A stretch of DNA of 46,740 bases from a bacterium (GCA_030429345.1 JAUIFJ010000026.1:1-46740); one strand, 5' to 3'. Positions 32,874 through 41,403 are shown, counted from the stretch's first letter. Numbers and translations are program-made. The notes: generated by a model not told the origin, from the letters alone.

Positions 32874-35096
32874 ATGGAACGCAGGGAGTTTCTGAAAATC
32901 GGCGGAGCGGGTGCAGCGGGGAGCGTGCTCCTGGGCGGCCTTGGAACGGACTGGTTCGGCAGCTACGGAGACGAGATCAAGGATCCCGGCAGCGACGGAG
33001 AGAAGATCGTTCCCAGTTTCTGCGAACTCTGCTTCTGGAAATGCGGCATCCTGGCCCATGTGCGCAATGGCCGCGTCACCAAGATCACCGGCAATCCAAA
33101 GCATCCGCTGTCGCGCGGCCGCCTTTGCCCGCGCGGCGCGGGCGGGACCGGCCTGCTCTATGATCCGGACCGCCTGCAGCAACCCCTCGTGCGCGTCGGC
33201 AAGCGCGGGCAGCAGAAATTCGAGGCCGTCAGCTGGGACACCGCCCTGGACGAAGTGGCCGAGGGCTTCGAGAAGATCCGCCGGCAACACGGACCCGAGC
33301 ACCTGGCGCTGTTCTATCACGGCTTCGGCGCCAACTGGATGAAGCACCTCTTCAAGGCCTACGGCAGTCCCAATATCAGCGCCCCCAGCTACGCCCAGTG
33401 CCGCGGTCCCCGCGACGTGGGCTTCGACCTGACCTTCGGTTCCGGTGTCGGTTCTCCGGAGAACACGGACATGGCCAACACGCGCTGCCTGGTGCTCATC
33501 GGAAACCACCTGGGCGAGAACATGCACAACACGCAGGTCCAGGATTTCAGCGAAGCGATCCGCAACCGGGCCGACCTGATCGTCGTCGATCCCCGCTTTT
33601 CCGTCGCCGCCTCAAAAGCGCGCTATTGGCTGCCGATCCGCCCGGGTTCGGATCTGGCCCTTCTGCTGGCCTGGGCCCATGTCCTGGTCCACGAGGGCGG
33701 GTACGATCGTGAGACGGTCAACCAGCACGGATACGGCTTCGACGCCTTTCGCGAGCACCTGAAAAGTCACACGCCGGAGTGGGCCTATCCGCGCACGGGC
33801 ATCAAGCCTGCCGTGATCCGCGAAACCGCCGCCCTGATGGCCGGTGCCGCGCCGCGCGCCATCGTCCACCCCGGGCGCCATGTGACCTGGTATGGCGACG
33901 ACACGCAGCGCAGTCGCATGATCGCCCTGGTGAATGCCCTGCTGGGATCCTGGGGACGGCGCGGCGGCTTCCTCGTCCCCTCGCAGGTCGAACTGGCCGA
34001 CTATCCGATGCCCGAGATCAGGAAGAACGGCCTCCAGCCGGCGGACCGTCCGGCGGCCAGCCAGTACCCGCTGGCCGACACGGTTCTGGCCCAGGGCCTG
34101 TGCAACGCCACCATACCCGGGTATCACGACTACGACCTCAAGGGCTGGATGGTCTACGGCAGCAACCTGCCGACCACCCTGCCCGATCCGCGCAAGACCT
34201 ACGAGGCGATTCGCAAGCTGGATTTCCTTGTCACCATCGATGTGCTCCCGGCGGAGATCTGCGGCTGGTCCGACGTGGTCCTGCCCGAATGCACCTACCT
34301 GGAGCGCTGCGACGACCTGCACAACCCGTACTACAAGGAACCCTATGTCGCCGTACGACAGAAGGTCGTCGAACCGCTCCACCAGACGAAACCCGGCTGG
34401 TGGATCGCGCGCGAGCTCGCCGACCGGCTGGGCCTGGAGCAGTTCTTTCCCTGGAAGGACAGCGAGGAGTACGCCATGGAACGCGCCCACGGCGCCGGTC
34501 TGGACTGCGAGACCCTGCGTCGCGACGGCGTCGCGACGGGCGTGTCCCCGCCGACCTGTGTCGAGGACGGCCTGCGCCCCGAGTTCTGGACCGACAGCGG
34601 GAAGATCGAGTTCTACAGCAACCGGCTGCAGCAGGCCGGCTTCGACCCCATGCCGGTCTACACCGATCACGGCGACCCGCCCGCCGGCTACTTCCGTCTG
34701 CTCTTCGGCCGCACGCCGACGCACACCTTCGGTCGTACGACAAACAATCGCCTGCTGTCGGAGACCTTCAAGGGCAACGAGGTCTGGCTCAACGCCGAGA
34801 CGGCCCGTCTGCGCGGCCTCAAACACGGCGAGCAGGTCTACCTCCAGAACCAGGATGGCGTGCGCAGCAGTTTCAGCGCTCCCCTGAAGGTCACGGAGCG
34901 CATTCGTCCCGACGCCGTCTTCCTGGTGCACGGCTACGGCCGCAAGGCCAGGGAGCTGCGTTTCGCCTTCGGCCGCGGCATCGACAGCGCGGAACTTGTC
35001 ACACAGGCGAAAGTGGATCCGATCATGGGCGGCACGGGCATGAACGTGAACTTCGTCGCGATCCTGCGCGCGGAAGATGTCGAGGAGGTGGCCTGA
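32874..35096 (+). CDS. Molybdopterin oxidoreductase catalytic subunit, PsrA/PhsA-like (polysulfide/thiosulfate reductase)
   Basis: 740 residues. The N-terminus RREFLKIGGAGAAG is a twin-arginine signal, so the enzyme is exported folded. A [4Fe-4S] site follows (CELCFWKCGI ... LCPRG), then molybdopterin-binding regions. SYAQCRGPRD near residue 176 supplies the likely Cys ligand to molybdenum, as in PsrA/PhsA. GRTPTHTFGRTTNN near the C-terminus is part of the cofactor-binding domain. It is followed by the B and C subunit genes, the classic order for polysulfide, thiosulfate or tetrathionate reductases. ATG 32874 follows GGAGG; a longer frame from 32805 lacks support. Exact substrate and direction cannot be told. 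Confidence 0.92.
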   Translation: MERREFLKIGGAGAAGSVLLGGLGTDWFGSYGDEIKDPGSDGEKIVPSFCELCFWKCGILAHVRNGRVTKITGNPKHPLSRGRLCPRGAGGTGLLYDPDRLQQPLVRVGKRGQQKFEAVSWDTALDEVAEGFEKIRRQHGPEHLALFYHGFGANWMKHLFKAYGSPNISAPSYAQCRGPRDVGFDLTFGSGVGSPENTDMANTRCLVLIGNHLGENMHNTQVQDFSEAIRNRADLIVVDPRFSVAASKARYWLPIRPGSDLALLLAWAHVLVHEGGYDRETVNQHGYGFDAFREHLKSHTPEWAYPRTGIKPAVIRETAALMAGAAPRAIVHPGRHVTWYGDDTQRSRMIALVNALLGSWGRRGGFLVPSQVELADYPMPEIRKNGLQPADRPAASQYPLADTVLAQGLCNATIPGYHDYDLKGWMVYGSNLPTTLPDPRKTYEAIRKLDFLVTIDVLPAEICGWSDVVLPECTYLERCDDLHNPYYKEPYVAVRQKVVEPLHQTKPGWWIARELADRLGLEQFFPWKDSEEYAMERAHGAGLDCETLRRDGVATGVSPPTCVEDGLRPEFWTDSGKIEFYSNRLQQAGFDPMPVYTDHGDPPAGYFRLLFGRTPTHTFGRTTNNRLLSETFKGNEVWLNAETARLRGLKHGEQVYLQNQDGVRSSFSAPLKVTERIRPDAVFLVHGYGRKARELRFAFGRGIDSAELVTQAKVDPIMGGTGMNVNFVAILRAEDVEEVA

Positions 35097-35644
35097 TGCT
35101 CGAGCAGCAATTCGGCATGACCGTGGATACGCGCACCTGCGTCGGCTGCGCCGCCTGCGTGATCGCCTGCAAGACCGAGAACCGGCTGGCGGAGGGCTAC
35201 GTCCGCAACTGGATCACGACCCAGACCCGCGGCCGTTTTCCGGAACTGGTGATGACGATCCGCTCCGAGCGCTGCAACCATTGCCGCAGCGCGGCCTGCG
35301 TGCGCGCCTGCCCGACCGGTGCATCACACTATGCTGCCGGCGGAACCGTACAGGTGACCGGGTCCAAGTGCACCGGCTGCAAGGCCTGCATGGCCGCCTG
35401 CCCCTATGACGCGCGCTATGTCGACGAGCAGAGCGGCACCGTCGACAAGTGCACCTTCTGCAATCACCGCACCAGCCGCGGCATGGCGACCACGGCCTGC
35501 CAGGAGGTCTGCCCGACCCGCAGCATCGTCTTCGGGGATCTCAACGATCCGGACAGCGAGATCTCCCACCTGCTGGCGCAGCGTGACTGGTATACACTCA
35601 AACCGGACGCCGGCACGCGCCCCAGCCACTACTTCCTCAAGTAG
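35096..35644 (+). CDS. Iron-sulfur electron-transfer subunit, PsrB/PhsB-like
   Basis: 182 residues with sixteen Cys in four ferredoxin-type groups (CVGCAACVIACKTEN, RCNHCRSAACVRACP, KCTGCKACMAACPYDARY, KCTFCNHR...ACQEVCP), enough for four [4Fe-4S] clusters. It should carry electrons from the membrane subunit to the molybdenum subunit. There is no signal peptide, so it is probably exported as a complex with the Tat-signalled A subunit. The ATG overlaps the A-subunit stop (TGATG), with GGAGG upstream. Confidence 0.95.
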   Translation: MLEQQFGMTVDTRTCVGCAACVIACKTENRLAEGYVRNWITTQTRGRFPELVMTIRSERCNHCRSAACVRACPTGASHYAAGGTVQVTGSKCTGCKACMAACPYDARYVDEQSGTVDKCTFCNHRTSRGMATTACQEVCPTRSIVFGDLNDPDSEISHLLAQRDWYTLKPDAGTRPSHYFLK

Positions 35645-35652
35645 GAGTCCCC

Positions 35653-36609
35653 ATGGAAGCCACCTCGACACGCGCCAATCCGCTGGTGGACCCGGGTCTG
35701 ACGATCTGGAACCAGGATGTGGCGATCTACCTCTTCCTGGGCGGCATTGTCGCCGGCGTCATGATCCTGAGCGGCGCCATGCGCCTGTGGTACAAACAGG
35801 AAGAACCCAGCCTGGCCCTGCGGTTGCTGCCCTGGGGCAACCTGGCGCTGATCAGCATCGGCATGTTCTGCCTTTTCCTCGACCTGGAGAACCGCTTCAA
35901 CTCCTGGCGCTTCTACCTGGTCTTCAAGGCCTACTCGCCCATGAGCTGGGGCGCCTGGGTGCTGCTGCTGGTGTATCCGGTTTCGGCGCACATGGCGTGG
36001 GCGGAAACCCCTGCGCATTGGCGGGAAACCGTGTTGCGAAAGGTTCCCCTGCTGCGGCCCTGGGGGGAATGGAGCGTCCGCGCCCGTCGCAATTTCGCCG
36101 CCCTGAGCATCGTCAGCGGCAGCGTGCTCGGCATCTACACCGGCATCCTGCTGGGCGCCATGCCCAGCCGCCCCTTCTGGAACAGCAGCCTGCTCGGGCC
36201 CCTGTTCCTTGTTTCCGGTGTATCGACCGGGGCGGCCTTCATGCTCCTGTTCAGGCTGAACCAGGGCGAACGCCGCTTCCTGGGCTTCCTCGATTTCCTG
36301 CTGATTCTCGCCGAACTGGGCATCATCGCCCTCTGGATCATCGGCATGGCGGCGGGGGGCGAGGCCAGCCTGCAGGCCCTGAAACTGATCTTCGGCGGTC
36401 CGTATACGGCCGCCTTCTGGTCGCTGGTCATCGCCCTGGGGCTCGTGACACCGGCCATTGCCGAGTTCATCGAATACAAGCACCGCGCCATCCCGGGTCG
36501 CGGCGCGGCACTGCTCGTGCTGGGCGGGGGATTCGCCCTGCGCTGGATCATGGTATACGCGGGGCAACACTCCGGCTGGGCCAGCGAGGCCTCGGCCGGC
36601 CTGTTCTAG
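35653..36609 (+). CDS. NrfD/PsrC-family membrane subunit
   Basis: 318 residues with eight membrane helices. LGGIVAGVMILSGAMRL near the start and SPMSWGAWVLLLVYP in the middle are NrfD/PsrC landmarks. This integral subunit exchanges electrons with quinones and anchors the A and B subunits. It follows the B gene by eight bases, with AGGAG before the ATG. Together the three genes make a complete Psr/Phs-type complex. Confidence 0.95.
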   Translation: MEATSTRANPLVDPGLTIWNQDVAIYLFLGGIVAGVMILSGAMRLWYKQEEPSLALRLLPWGNLALISIGMFCLFLDLENRFNSWRFYLVFKAYSPMSWGAWVLLLVYPVSAHMAWAETPAHWRETVLRKVPLLRPWGEWSVRARRNFAALSIVSGSVLGIYTGILLGAMPSRPFWNSSLLGPLFLVSGVSTGAAFMLLFRLNQGERRFLGFLDFLLILAELGIIALWIIGMAAGGEASLQALKLIFGGPYTAAFWSLVIALGLVTPAIAEFIEYKHRAIPGRGAALLVLGGGFALRWIMVYAGQHSGWASEASAGLF

Positions 36610-36619
36610 GAGAAGGCGA

Positions 36620-37129
36620 ATGAATACGCGCAGCTACTGGAACCCCTACCTGGCCGGAGTCCTGCTCGGCCTGGCCCTGCTGGCGGCCTTCGTCGTTGCA
36701 GGCCAGGGCCTGGGCGCCAGCGCTTTTCCCAAGCGCGTGATCGCCGGGGCCTGTGATGTCTTCAGTCCGGAATGGACCGCCGGCAGCGCCGCCTTCGGCA
36801 AGTACGTCGGCAGCGGAAACCCGCTGGCCAACTGGCTGGTGGTCGAGGTGATCGGCGTGCTTATCGGCGGCTTCCTCGGCGCGGTGAGCGCCGGACGCCT
36901 GAAGGGCGAAGTCGTCCGCAGTTCCAATGTGACACAGGGCCGACGCCTCTTCTTCGCCCTGCTGGGCGGAGTGATCATGGGCTTCGCCGCCTCCCTGGGG
37001 CGCGGCTGCACATCCGGGCAGGCCCTGTCGGGCGGGGCCAGCCTCGCCGGCGGCAGCTGGGCCTTCATGATGATGGTCTTCGCCGGCGGCTATGCCGTCG
37101 CCTGGTTCGTGAGGAAACAATGGATCTGA
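36620..37129 (+). CDS. YeeE/YedE family sulfur transporter half (rightward operon)
   Basis: 169 residues with four to five membrane helices. SYWNPYLAGVLLGLALLAAF at the start and GFAASLGRGCTSGQALSGGA near the end match the short YeeE/YedE protein of the leftward operon (28446-28976), including the conserved Cys. It should form one split transporter with the next gene, which it overlaps by ten bases. GGAGA precedes the ATG at 36620. Placement after psrABC-like genes suggests that it moves the sulfur compound used or produced by that complex. Confidence 0.93.
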   Translation: MNTRSYWNPYLAGVLLGLALLAAFVVAGQGLGASAFPKRVIAGACDVFSPEWTAGSAAFGKYVGSGNPLANWLVVEVIGVLIGGFLGAVSAGRLKGEVVRSSNVTQGRRLFFALLGGVIMGFAASLGRGCTSGQALSGGASLAGGSWAFMMMVFAGGYAVAWFVRKQWI

Positions 37130-38313
37130 CCTTCCCCTGGCTCCCGCGCGGCTTCTTCGGAGAACAGGGCGGCCTGCTGACGGCCCTCCTGATTGGCGCG
37201 GTCTTCGGTTTCGCCCTGGAACGGGCGGGCTTCGGCAACGGGCGCAAGCTGGCGGCCCAGTTCTATTTGTACGACATGACGGTCTTCAAGGTCATGTTCA
37301 CCGCCATCGTCACGGCCATGGTGGGCCTCTACGCGCTGTCAGGAGTCGGCCTCGTCCAGCTGGATCTGGTCTGGATCAATCCGACCTACCTGGCGCCCCA
37401 GCTGCTGGGCGGTTTCCTGCTGGGCGTGGGCTTCATTGTCAGCGGCCTGTGTCCGGGCACGGCCTTCGTGTCCCTTGTCTCGGGCAAACTGGATGCACTC
37501 GTCGTCCTGGTCGGCGTCTTCCTGGGTGTGCTGCTCTTCGCTTTCGGCCTGGATGGGCTGCCTGCACTGGAGGCCCTGTATACGAGCGGCTCGGGCGAGG
37601 TCCTGACCCTGCCGGGACTGCTGGGGATCTCCGGCAGCTGGCTGGCTGCCGGCGTGGCCCTGATGGCCCTGGGCGCCTTCATCGGCGCGGAGAAGGTGGA
37701 AGAGCGGATGGCGGCGCGCCTGAAGAAGAACGGCGCGGACCTGGATGGAAGCCGTGTGACAGATTCCCGGGGCAAGTACTGGGCCATGGGCAGCCTGCTG
37801 GCCCTGAGCCTGCTAGCGGCCACCGCCGCGCCGATGCTGGAGCAGGAAAACCCGCGGCAACTGGTGGCGAGCGGAGTGCGCCCCTTGCCCCTGGCCGAGC
37901 GCATCATCGCCCATGAACCAGCGCTGCGGATCCTGGACCTCCGGGAAGCCGGAACGGACCTCAGGATTCCGGGACTTGGAAAGGCATCTCCCACATCCCC
38001 TCCGGCCGATCTGCTGCCGGGCCAGCACGTGGTGCTGATCGCCGAGGGCGACCTGGACGCGAAGGACCTGGCGGGCTGGCCGCAAGGACCGGAGTACGAA
38101 GTCCTGGAAGGGGGCGCCCAAGCCTGGAAGGAACAGGTCCTGACGCCACTGGAGGCCGAAGTATACAACCAGGAGGCGCTGGACCGGGCGAAGGTCCAGA
38201 ACGAGATCTGCGCCTGGTTCAACGGGACGGAAAGCAAGGCGGTCAGCGCACCGCCGCCGCCCGTGATCCAGCCGGCCGTCGGCTCGCGCAAGAAACCCAA
38301 GGGCGGCTGCTAG
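37120..38313 (+). CDS. YeeE/YedE sulfur transporter half fused to a Cys-less rhodanese-like domain with GGC tail (rightward operon)
   Basis: 397 residues. The membrane part has AVFGFALERAGFGNGRKLAAQ and GFIVSGLCPGTAFVSLVSGKLD, matching the long transporter of the leftward operon with its conserved Cys. The C-terminal part is a degenerate rhodanese-like domain (LRILDLREAG, then HVVLIAEGDLDAKD and VLEGGAQAWKEQVL) in which the usual Cys loop is replaced by AEGD. A linker rich in Pro leads to the end, SRKKPKGGC. GAGGAAACA precedes the ATG at 37120. The last 45 bases (38274-38318) occur again at 41268-41312 beside the IS110 element. I infer that sulfur is handed on through the terminal Cys. Confidence 0.88.
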   Translation: MDLTFPWLPRGFFGEQGGLLTALLIGAVFGFALERAGFGNGRKLAAQFYLYDMTVFKVMFTAIVTAMVGLYALSGVGLVQLDLVWINPTYLAPQLLGGFLLGVGFIVSGLCPGTAFVSLVSGKLDALVVLVGVFLGVLLFAFGLDGLPALEALYTSGSGEVLTLPGLLGISGSWLAAGVALMALGAFIGAEKVEERMAARLKKNGADLDGSRVTDSRGKYWAMGSLLALSLLAATAAPMLEQENPRQLVASGVRPLPLAERIIAHEPALRILDLREAGTDLRIPGLGKASPTSPPADLLPGQHVVLIAEGDLDAKDLAGWPQGPEYEVLEGGAQAWKEQVLTPLEAEVYNQEALDRAKVQNEICAWFNGTESKAVSAPPPPVIQPAVGSRKKPKGGC

Positions 38314-38318
38314 TCGCG
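38274..38318 (+). repeat. Direct repeat copy A (gene tail)
   Basis: 45 bases covering the last codons (VGSRKKPKGGC), the stop codon and five bases beyond it are identical to 41268-41312. Confidence 0.95.
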
Positions 38319-38332
38319 GAGACAGAGCAATG

Positions 38333-38366
38333 AAAAGCCCCCGGGGACCATTTCCCGGGGGCTTTT
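38333..38366. terminator. Bidirectional Rho-independent terminator
   Basis: Stem AAAAGCCCCCGGG / CCCGGGGGCTTTT. It works in both directions between the rightward sulfur operon and the leftward porin-cytochrome operon. Confidence 0.9.
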
Positions 38367-38390
38367 CCTGTTCCGTCGCCGAAGCCGACT

Positions 38391-39557
38391 TCAGAAGGCG
38401 CTTGTCACACCGAATACCAGCCGGTTCGCCTCCCGCTCAGCGTCTCGTGTGCCTTCGAGAATCAATCGCAGGTTCCGCGCCACGAGAACCGTACCCGACA
38501 AGGTCCAGGTCTCGAAATCGTGCACATCAAGGTCCGAATCGATCCGGTTGTATAGACCAGTCATCATCCAGCGGGACTGCTCGCCCCGGGGCATATAGAT
38601 CAGTTCAGCGCAGATGCCGCTGGTCTCGATCTCCTCGCCATCGCTGAAGGTCGGATCACTGTCCGTGCGCAGGAGGTACTGGCCGGTAAAGGCAAGAGGT
38701 CCGACTCCAATGCCGATATCCGGCCCCATGTAGGTCACTTCATTGGTATACGTGCTTGATGCGGGCTGTTCCTTGCCAATGTATACGAAGCCGCCCAGCG
38801 AGAACAAGTCCCCGAAGCCCTGCAGCACGCGCAGGCCGGCATTCTTGTAGCGGTCGGAATCGTAGGTCTTCTCCGCTCCGGACTGCGGAATGCCGTTCCC
38901 GTTCACGATGAATCCCACCAGGTCGGTCCCGGTCTGCTCGATCCCGTAGACAAGCATCATGCCGCGGTCATAGGCCAGGTTCGTGCTCGAATCGCCGATG
39001 CGGGTCTTGTAGATCTCGTAATCCTGCACCGTGAGACGCAGTTCGCGCTTCATCAGGGGATCCGATGTCTGGAACTGCCCGACCATCACATCCAGGGGCG
39101 TATCAAAGATGTTGTCGAAATGGACGTAGGCGTCCTCGACGCCCGCAACTTCCCCGTGTTCGGACATGTAGAAGTAGAAATAGTAGCCGATGTTGCGGTA
39201 CAAGGTCCCGCCGGAAAGCAGCTTGACTCCCCAGGGGGTCTGCAGGTCCGTCGTTGCCTCGGACTCGGAATCCCAGGTCGCAAAAGCGTCGAAGCGCGCC
39301 GCCAGGGGAAAGTCCTTGTTCAGCCAGAGCATCTTGTCGCCCGCCGTCACGTAGTCGCGTTCCTTCTCGCTTTCTTTCATGATGAAGCCGTTGCCGGCGA
39401 ACTCCTCGCCGTAGGCCGTCAGGCGCGGGAAGGGGGCATGGCATGTCGTACAGGAAACCTTGTATCTCCTGGCGAATGCCGGGATCGCCCATGTGCTCTG
39501 TGCGGAGATGACCAGCGTAAGCAGCGTCAACAGGATGAAACGGGAACGCGGACTCAT
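38391..39557 (-). CDS. Outer-membrane porin-like protein with N-terminal c-type heme motif
   Basis: 388 residues: a signal peptide, then AFARRYKVSCTTCHAPFPRL with one CxxCH heme site, then a series of amphipathic beta strands (for example GGTLYRNIGYYFYFYMS) ending in Phe, as expected for an outer-membrane barrel. The phrase CxxCHxxFPRLxxYGEEF is typical of porin-cytochrome proteins found with extracellular or metal-linked electron transfer. It follows the pentaheme gene by 24 bases on the same strand, with CTGGAGG before its ATG. Together they may carry electrons across the outer membrane (inference). Confidence 0.88.
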   Translation of the reverse strand: MSPRSRFILLTLLTLVISAQSTWAIPAFARRYKVSCTTCHAPFPRLTAYGEEFAGNGFIMKESEKERDYVTAGDKMLWLNKDFPLAARFDAFATWDSESEATTDLQTPWGVKLLSGGTLYRNIGYYFYFYMSEHGEVAGVEDAYVHFDNIFDTPLDVMVGQFQTSDPLMKRELRLTVQDYEIYKTRIGDSSTNLAYDRGMMLVYGIEQTGTDLVGFIVNGNGIPQSGAEKTYDSDRYKNAGLRVLQGFGDLFSLGGFVYIGKEQPASSTYTNEVTYMGPDIGIGVGPLAFTGQYLLRTDSDPTFSDGEEIETSGICAELIYMPRGEQSRWMMTGLYNRIDSDLDVHDFETWTLSGTVLVARNLRLILEGTRDAEREANRLVFGVTSAF

Positions 39558-39581
39558 TGGATCCTCCAGATGAAGATGGTT

Positions 39582-40922
39582 CTATTCGTAGACTTCGAAC
39601 CATGTGAATTGCGAGTTGACGAGCATCGGCTCGCTTTCTTCCTCAGGCACGTCTAGCAGTTCCGCAACGGGTCCTACCAGCAGACTGTAGTTCAGGCTGG
39701 CATGGACCTCGACCCTGCCCTCGGCGATTTCGTCGGGCAGCTCCCAGGTGAAGGTCTCGATTTTTGTCTCACGGGGTTCGAAGCGGTAGTCGACCCCCAG
39801 GGAGGCCGTGTTCCATTGCATGATCGTCATCCGGCCCTGGTCATCGAAATAGGGCATGCGGAAAATGCGGTCCCCGAAGGGCACGCCATCCCTCTGCACG
39901 CCCTCGAAGTCCGGAAGATCCAGCGGGACCCCCAGGTCCTGGTAGGCCAGCACATCGGCAGCGATCGTATACTCTTCCCCTTCGAAGCCTTTCGGATCGA
40001 CGGGCAGGTGGAAACGCTGCCCCTCGGAATCGACCGCTTCCACATGCAGCCAGAGAATCCGGTCCTCCACCGAACCCGTCGGAAATTTGTGTCCCGTCTT
40101 GCCGTTGAAGAGCTGGACCTGGACCACGACGGTTCCACCCGTTTCCACTTCGCGCTCATCCGGGTGCATCCGCAGCTCGATCGTTCCCCGGACCTTGCCT
40201 GGATCATGCGCTCCATGGAAGAGGTGCTGGGCAACCATGTCTTCGTCGGCCATGCTGGCTGACCGTCCCTTCGCCCTGGGCATGTGGCACTGCTGGCAGG
40301 GCACGCCCTGCTCGGCGTAGGGGCCTTCTTTCCATTCCAGGTGCGTCGATTTGACCCAGACACCGCTTGGCGCACGTTCGTTGTGGCAGATGCCGCAGAA
40401 TTCGGCCTGGCTGAAAAGCGAGTTGGCCTCCGTGTCGTGATGCGGCGACTCCCGTCCGGGCTTCGAGCCTCGCTTCACTCGACCGGGATCGACCACGTAG
40501 TTGAAGTTGAAAGGCAGATCCCCGCTGAATCCGGTAATCGAATGACAGAAGTCGCAGCTGACGGACTCGTTGGCGCGGGAGTTCTCCGAAGGCCTGGGTG
40601 GGGGAATATCGCCGGCAAGCCATGCCAGGGGCGCATGGCAGCCATTGCAGCCGTCTACGGCATCCTTGAAGCGGGGATCCTTCTCGGCATGCTTGACGGC
40701 CAGGTCGAAGTATTCGATTTCGTCCCAGTGATGGGTGAAAGCCTTGCTCATCATCGACTGGTCCCATTGCCAGTAGATGTCCGTGTGACAGGCCTTGCAC
40801 GCTTCGGGACTTTCGAAGTCATCGTAGGACAGACTGCCCCGGGTGGAAGTGGCCCCCTGTTCAGCAGCCAGGACAGCAGTGGTCACGAAGAGGAGCAGAC
40901 AGGCGGGAGAGAGGCAGGACAT
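39582..40922 (-). CDS. Pentaheme c-type cytochrome (cytochrome c554-like) with beta-sandwich tail
   Basis: 446 residues with a signal peptide and five CxxCH motifs (CKACH, CNGCH, CDFCH, CGICH, CQQCH). The arrangement EACKACHTDIYWQWDQSMMSKA and SVSCDFCHSITG recalls the cytochrome c554/c-prime family. From about residue 240 to the end it has a beta-rich domain (GGTVVVQVQLFNGKTGHKFP) seen in many multiheme cytochromes of unknown substrate. GGAGGCGCA precedes the ATG. First gene of a two-gene operon with the porin-cytochrome. Confidence 0.9.
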   Translation of the reverse strand: MSCLSPACLLLFVTTAVLAAEQGATSTRGSLSYDDFESPEACKACHTDIYWQWDQSMMSKAFTHHWDEIEYFDLAVKHAEKDPRFKDAVDGCNGCHAPLAWLAGDIPPPRPSENSRANESVSCDFCHSITGFSGDLPFNFNYVVDPGRVKRGSKPGRESPHHDTEANSLFSQAEFCGICHNERAPSGVWVKSTHLEWKEGPYAEQGVPCQQCHMPRAKGRSASMADEDMVAQHLFHGAHDPGKVRGTIELRMHPDEREVETGGTVVVQVQLFNGKTGHKFPTGSVEDRILWLHVEAVDSEGQRFHLPVDPKGFEGEEYTIAADVLAYQDLGVPLDLPDFEGVQRDGVPFGDRIFRMPYFDDQGRMTIMQWNTASLGVDYRFEPRETKIETFTWELPDEIAEGRVEVHASLNYSLLVGPVAELLDVPEEESEPMLVNSQFTWFEVYE

Positions 40923-41267
40923 TGCGCCTCCGTCAACTAAATGATTCTATGCCATTAGTCGTAAAACTAAGTGTTGTCTGTCACACTTTCAATCTGATTC
41001 GGCAGTCATGCGCCCTTGATTCATCGGAACCCTACGGGCATGGGCTCTCCGGGCATCCGTTCCGTGAGGTCAGGATACGCACCCTGTGAACGAGGCCACT
41101 GGAGATTTGCTTTGCCTAAGTTTATTCTGCGTTCCTGCTTTCCTGGGAATACGGATAATATTCGTTTTCCGAAATGCGCGCACAGCCTTCCGCCTTGGGC
41201 TGCCTGCTGATAGTCCATCGCCGAATCTCTCGTTGAAAGAAAAGCGAAGCACCACGAAAAACCAGCT

Positions 41268-41312
41268 GGCCGTCGGCTCGCGCAAGAAACCCAAGGGCGG
41301 CTGCTAGTCGCG
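41268..41312 (+). repeat. Direct repeat copy B (orphan tail of the YeeE-rhodanese gene)
   Basis: Identical over 45 bases to 38274-38318, including the codons for VGSRKKPKGGC and the stop. The sequence before it bears no resemblance to the rest of the gene, so this is a stranded 3' fragment. It lies about 90 bases upstream of the presumed left end of the IS110 element. Confidence 0.9.
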
Positions 41313-41339
41313 CGATTCGTACGACAAAAGAACAAGAGA

Positions 41340-41373
41340 ACACCCCGCCTTCCGGAACCGGAGGGCGGGGTGT
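41340..41373 (+). terminator. Strong hairpin, possible terminator
   Basis: ACACCCCGCC-T-TCCGG / CCGGA-G-GGCGGGGTGT with a two-base loop and one mismatch, then only TTTGC. It could terminate transcripts before the IS element, although the T run is short. Confidence 0.5.
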
Positions 41374-41403
41374 TTGCAATACGGTGAAGGGGGGATGGTC
41401 GCG

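Noticed and set aside
41086-41307. Possible small gene ending in KKPKGGC before the IS element
   Set aside because: Only the last 15 codons are copied from the transporter gene; the rest has no ribosome-binding site or family resemblance.
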